Assembly (NCBI GenBank): GCA_029098205.1
Contig: JAQXNW010000060.1
Span: 1 to 5,982, forward strand
Direction of reading: 5' to 3'
DNA length: 5,982 nt
Origin: Eubacteriales bacterium
Lineage (GTDB): Bacteria; Bacillota; Clostridia; Peptostreptococcales; Anaerovoracaceae
This document shows positions 4,628 to 5,982 of the stretch, piece by piece. Under the pieces are notes generated by a model. It was given only the letters and a program-made list of their open reading frames with translations. It was not told where the DNA came from and made no database searches. The position numbers and the translations under genes were made by a program. The first letter of the stretch is position 1. Each line of letters begins with the position of its first letter.

Positions 4628-5982
4628 TTATTTCGCTTCTTTCTGCTCCCGCGCCGTCTTCACAAGGCCAAGGAACAGAGGATGCGGACGGTTCGGTCTG
4701 GATTTCAGCTCCGGATGCCCCTGCGTCCCCATGAAATACGGATGGTCGGCAAGTTCGATCATTTCCACAATCCGGCCGTCCGGGGAGATTCCGGCTAATG
4801 TCATGCCATTCTCTTCCAGCTCATCCCGGTAGTCGTTGTTTACCTCATAGCGATGACGGTGGCGCTCTGTAATTTCATCTTTGCCGAAAAGCTCTCTAGC
4901 CTTCGATCCAGGCGTAAGGCAGCATGGATAAGAGCCCAAGCGGAGCGTTCCTCCGATATCGGTTATTCCTTCCTGATCCGGCATCAGATGAATGACCGGA
5001 TGCTTCGTATCCGGATCGAACTCCGCGGAATTCGCATCTGCGTATCCAAGCACATCCCGCGCAAACTCAACGATCGCCATCTGCATGCAGAGGCAGATTC
5101 CCAGGAACGGAACTTTATTTTCTCTGGCATACTTCACAGCCGCGATCTTCCCCGGAATGCCTCTGGATCCGAAACCGCCCGGAACCAAAATGCCGTCCGC
5201 ATCCGCAAGCCGCTTCGCGGCGTTGAAATCGCTGATCGTTTCGGAATCGACCCAGTCGATCTTTACTTCGGTCCGATTCGCTGCGCCCGCCGCATGCAGC
5301 GCTTCAACAACCGACAGATACGCATCGTGAAGCTCAACATATTTTCCGACAAGAGCGATCGTAACTTCTCCATTCGGATGCTTCCAGTTGTCGAGCATCG
5401 TCTTCCATTCCTCCAGATCCGGCTCCGGACAGGGGATATCCAATGTCTCACAGGCAATCTCCGCCAGATGCTCTTTCTCAAGAGCCATCGGAACTTCATA
5501 GAGAACGTCGAGATCCTCATTCTCAATTACATGCGATTTCGGCACGTTGCAGAACAGAGCGATCTTCCCGCGGATTCCATCGTTCAAAGGTCTCTCCGTC
5601 CGGCATACAAGGACATCCGGCTGGATTCCCATCGCCTGAAGATCCTTTACAGACGCCTGCGTCGGCTTTGTCTTAAGCTCGCGGGAGCATGCAAGGTACG
5701 GAACCAGCGTCACGTGAATCAGCATCGTGTTCTTCGGTCCCATCTCATGACGGAACTGACGGATCGCTTCCAGAAACGGCTGCGACTCAATGTCACCGAC
5801 CGTTCCGCCGACTTCGATGATCGCAATTTCAAGATCCTGCGGATCCTCACCTTCCGGCTGGCGATGGAAACGGGATTTTATCTCATTCGTAATATGCGGA
5901 ATCACCTGCACAGTTCCTCCGCCGTAATCGCCCCGGCGTTCCTTATTCAGAACGCTCCAGTACACCTTTCCTGTGGTCACAT
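4628..5982 (-). CDS. pyrG: CTP synthase (glutamine-hydrolysing), N-terminus beyond the window
   Basis: PyrG makes CTP from UTP, ATP and glutamine, the last step of de novo pyrimidine nucleotide synthesis in the cytoplasm. The window holds about 450 of an expected 535-545 residues, so roughly 90 N-terminal residues lie beyond 5982. The first full codon (5978-5980, GTG) is an internal Val in a VTTGKVYWSVL segment, not a start. The synthetase domain shows KERRGDYGGGTVQVIPHIT, VEVGGTVGDIES-type sequence (here IIEVGGTVGDIES) and KTKPTQ, the UTP/CTP-binding region; the His after KTKPTQ in E. coli is Ala here. The glutaminase domain (about 205-445 of the fragment) has LVPGGFGSRG, nucleophile Cys296 in GICLCMQ, and His422/Glu424 in GHPEL, completing the triad. 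The motif is usually GICLGMQ, so the second Cys (residue 298) is unusual. The gene converges on the kinase gene; the terminator at 4476-4542 lies 86 bases beyond its stop. Confidence 0.97.
   Translation of the reverse strand, partial: VTTGKVYWSVLNKERRGDYGGGTVQVIPHITNEIKSRFHRQPEGEDPQDLEIAIIEVGGTVGDIESQPFLEAIRQFRHEMGPKNTMLIHVTLVPYLACSRELKTKPTQASVKDLQAMGIQPDVLVCRTERPLNDGIRGKIALFCNVPKSHVIENEDLDVLYEVPMALEKEHLAEIACETLDIPCPEPDLEEWKTMLDNWKHPNGEVTIALVGKYVELHDAYLSVVEALHAAGAANRTEVKIDWVDSETISDFNAAKRLADADGILVPGGFGSRGIPGKIAAVKYARENKVPFLGICLCMQMAIVEFARDVLGYADANSAEFDPDTKHPVIHLMPDQEGITDIGGTLRLGSYPCCLTPGSKARELFGKDEITERHRHRYEVNNDYRDELEENGMTLAGISPDGRIVEMIELADHPYFMGTQGHPELKSRPNRPHPLFLGLVKTAREQKEAK

Noticed and set aside
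5978..5980. GTG as a start codon for pyrG
   Set aside because: It falls inside the conserved TTGKVYWSV segment of CTP synthase, about 90 residues into the protein, and the frame remains open to the window edge.

Overview
The window looks like ordinary chromosome from a Clostridia-type Firmicute. The evidence is protein-level similarity of every gene to clostridial homologues, strong AGGAGG-type ribosome binding sites, a sigma-A type promoter and the yacL-ispF-proS gene order. Base composition looks roughly balanced; I did not compute it. I see no mobile element, CRISPR array, tRNA, rRNA or phage gene, and no evidence for a new multi-gene system.

Layout. The left third (1-1981) is a leftward gene group. 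yacL, a membrane PIN/TRAM protein, comes first, then ispF of the MEP isoprenoid pathway, then the first 11 codons of a probable proS at the window edge. A good sigma-A promoter at 2040-2068 drives it. ispD, often found between yacL and ispF in Firmicutes, is not there; a 147-base gap holding a hairpin takes its place.

The middle (2072-4542) starts with a 300-base divergent spacer between yacL and a rightward two-component system, an OmpR/PhoB-type response regulator followed 16 bases later by its membrane histidine kinase. The spacer holds both promoters, two copies of a repeated inverted element and a cluster of ACGT-centred repeats that could be an operator. The kinase gene ends in a strong hairpin terminator that also works on paper for transcription arriving from the other side.

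The right part (4628-5982) is a leftward pyrG (CTP synthase), convergent with the two-component operon and missing its N-terminal end beyond the window. Its glutaminase nucleophile motif carries a Cys where homologues I know have Gly.

The genes do not form one pathway. ispF, proS and pyrG are housekeeping genes, yacL is a conserved protein of uncertain role, and the stimulus of the two-component system cannot be read from the sequence. The points most worth checking are the repeated element in the divergent spacer, the altered CTP synthase motif and the absence of ispD.
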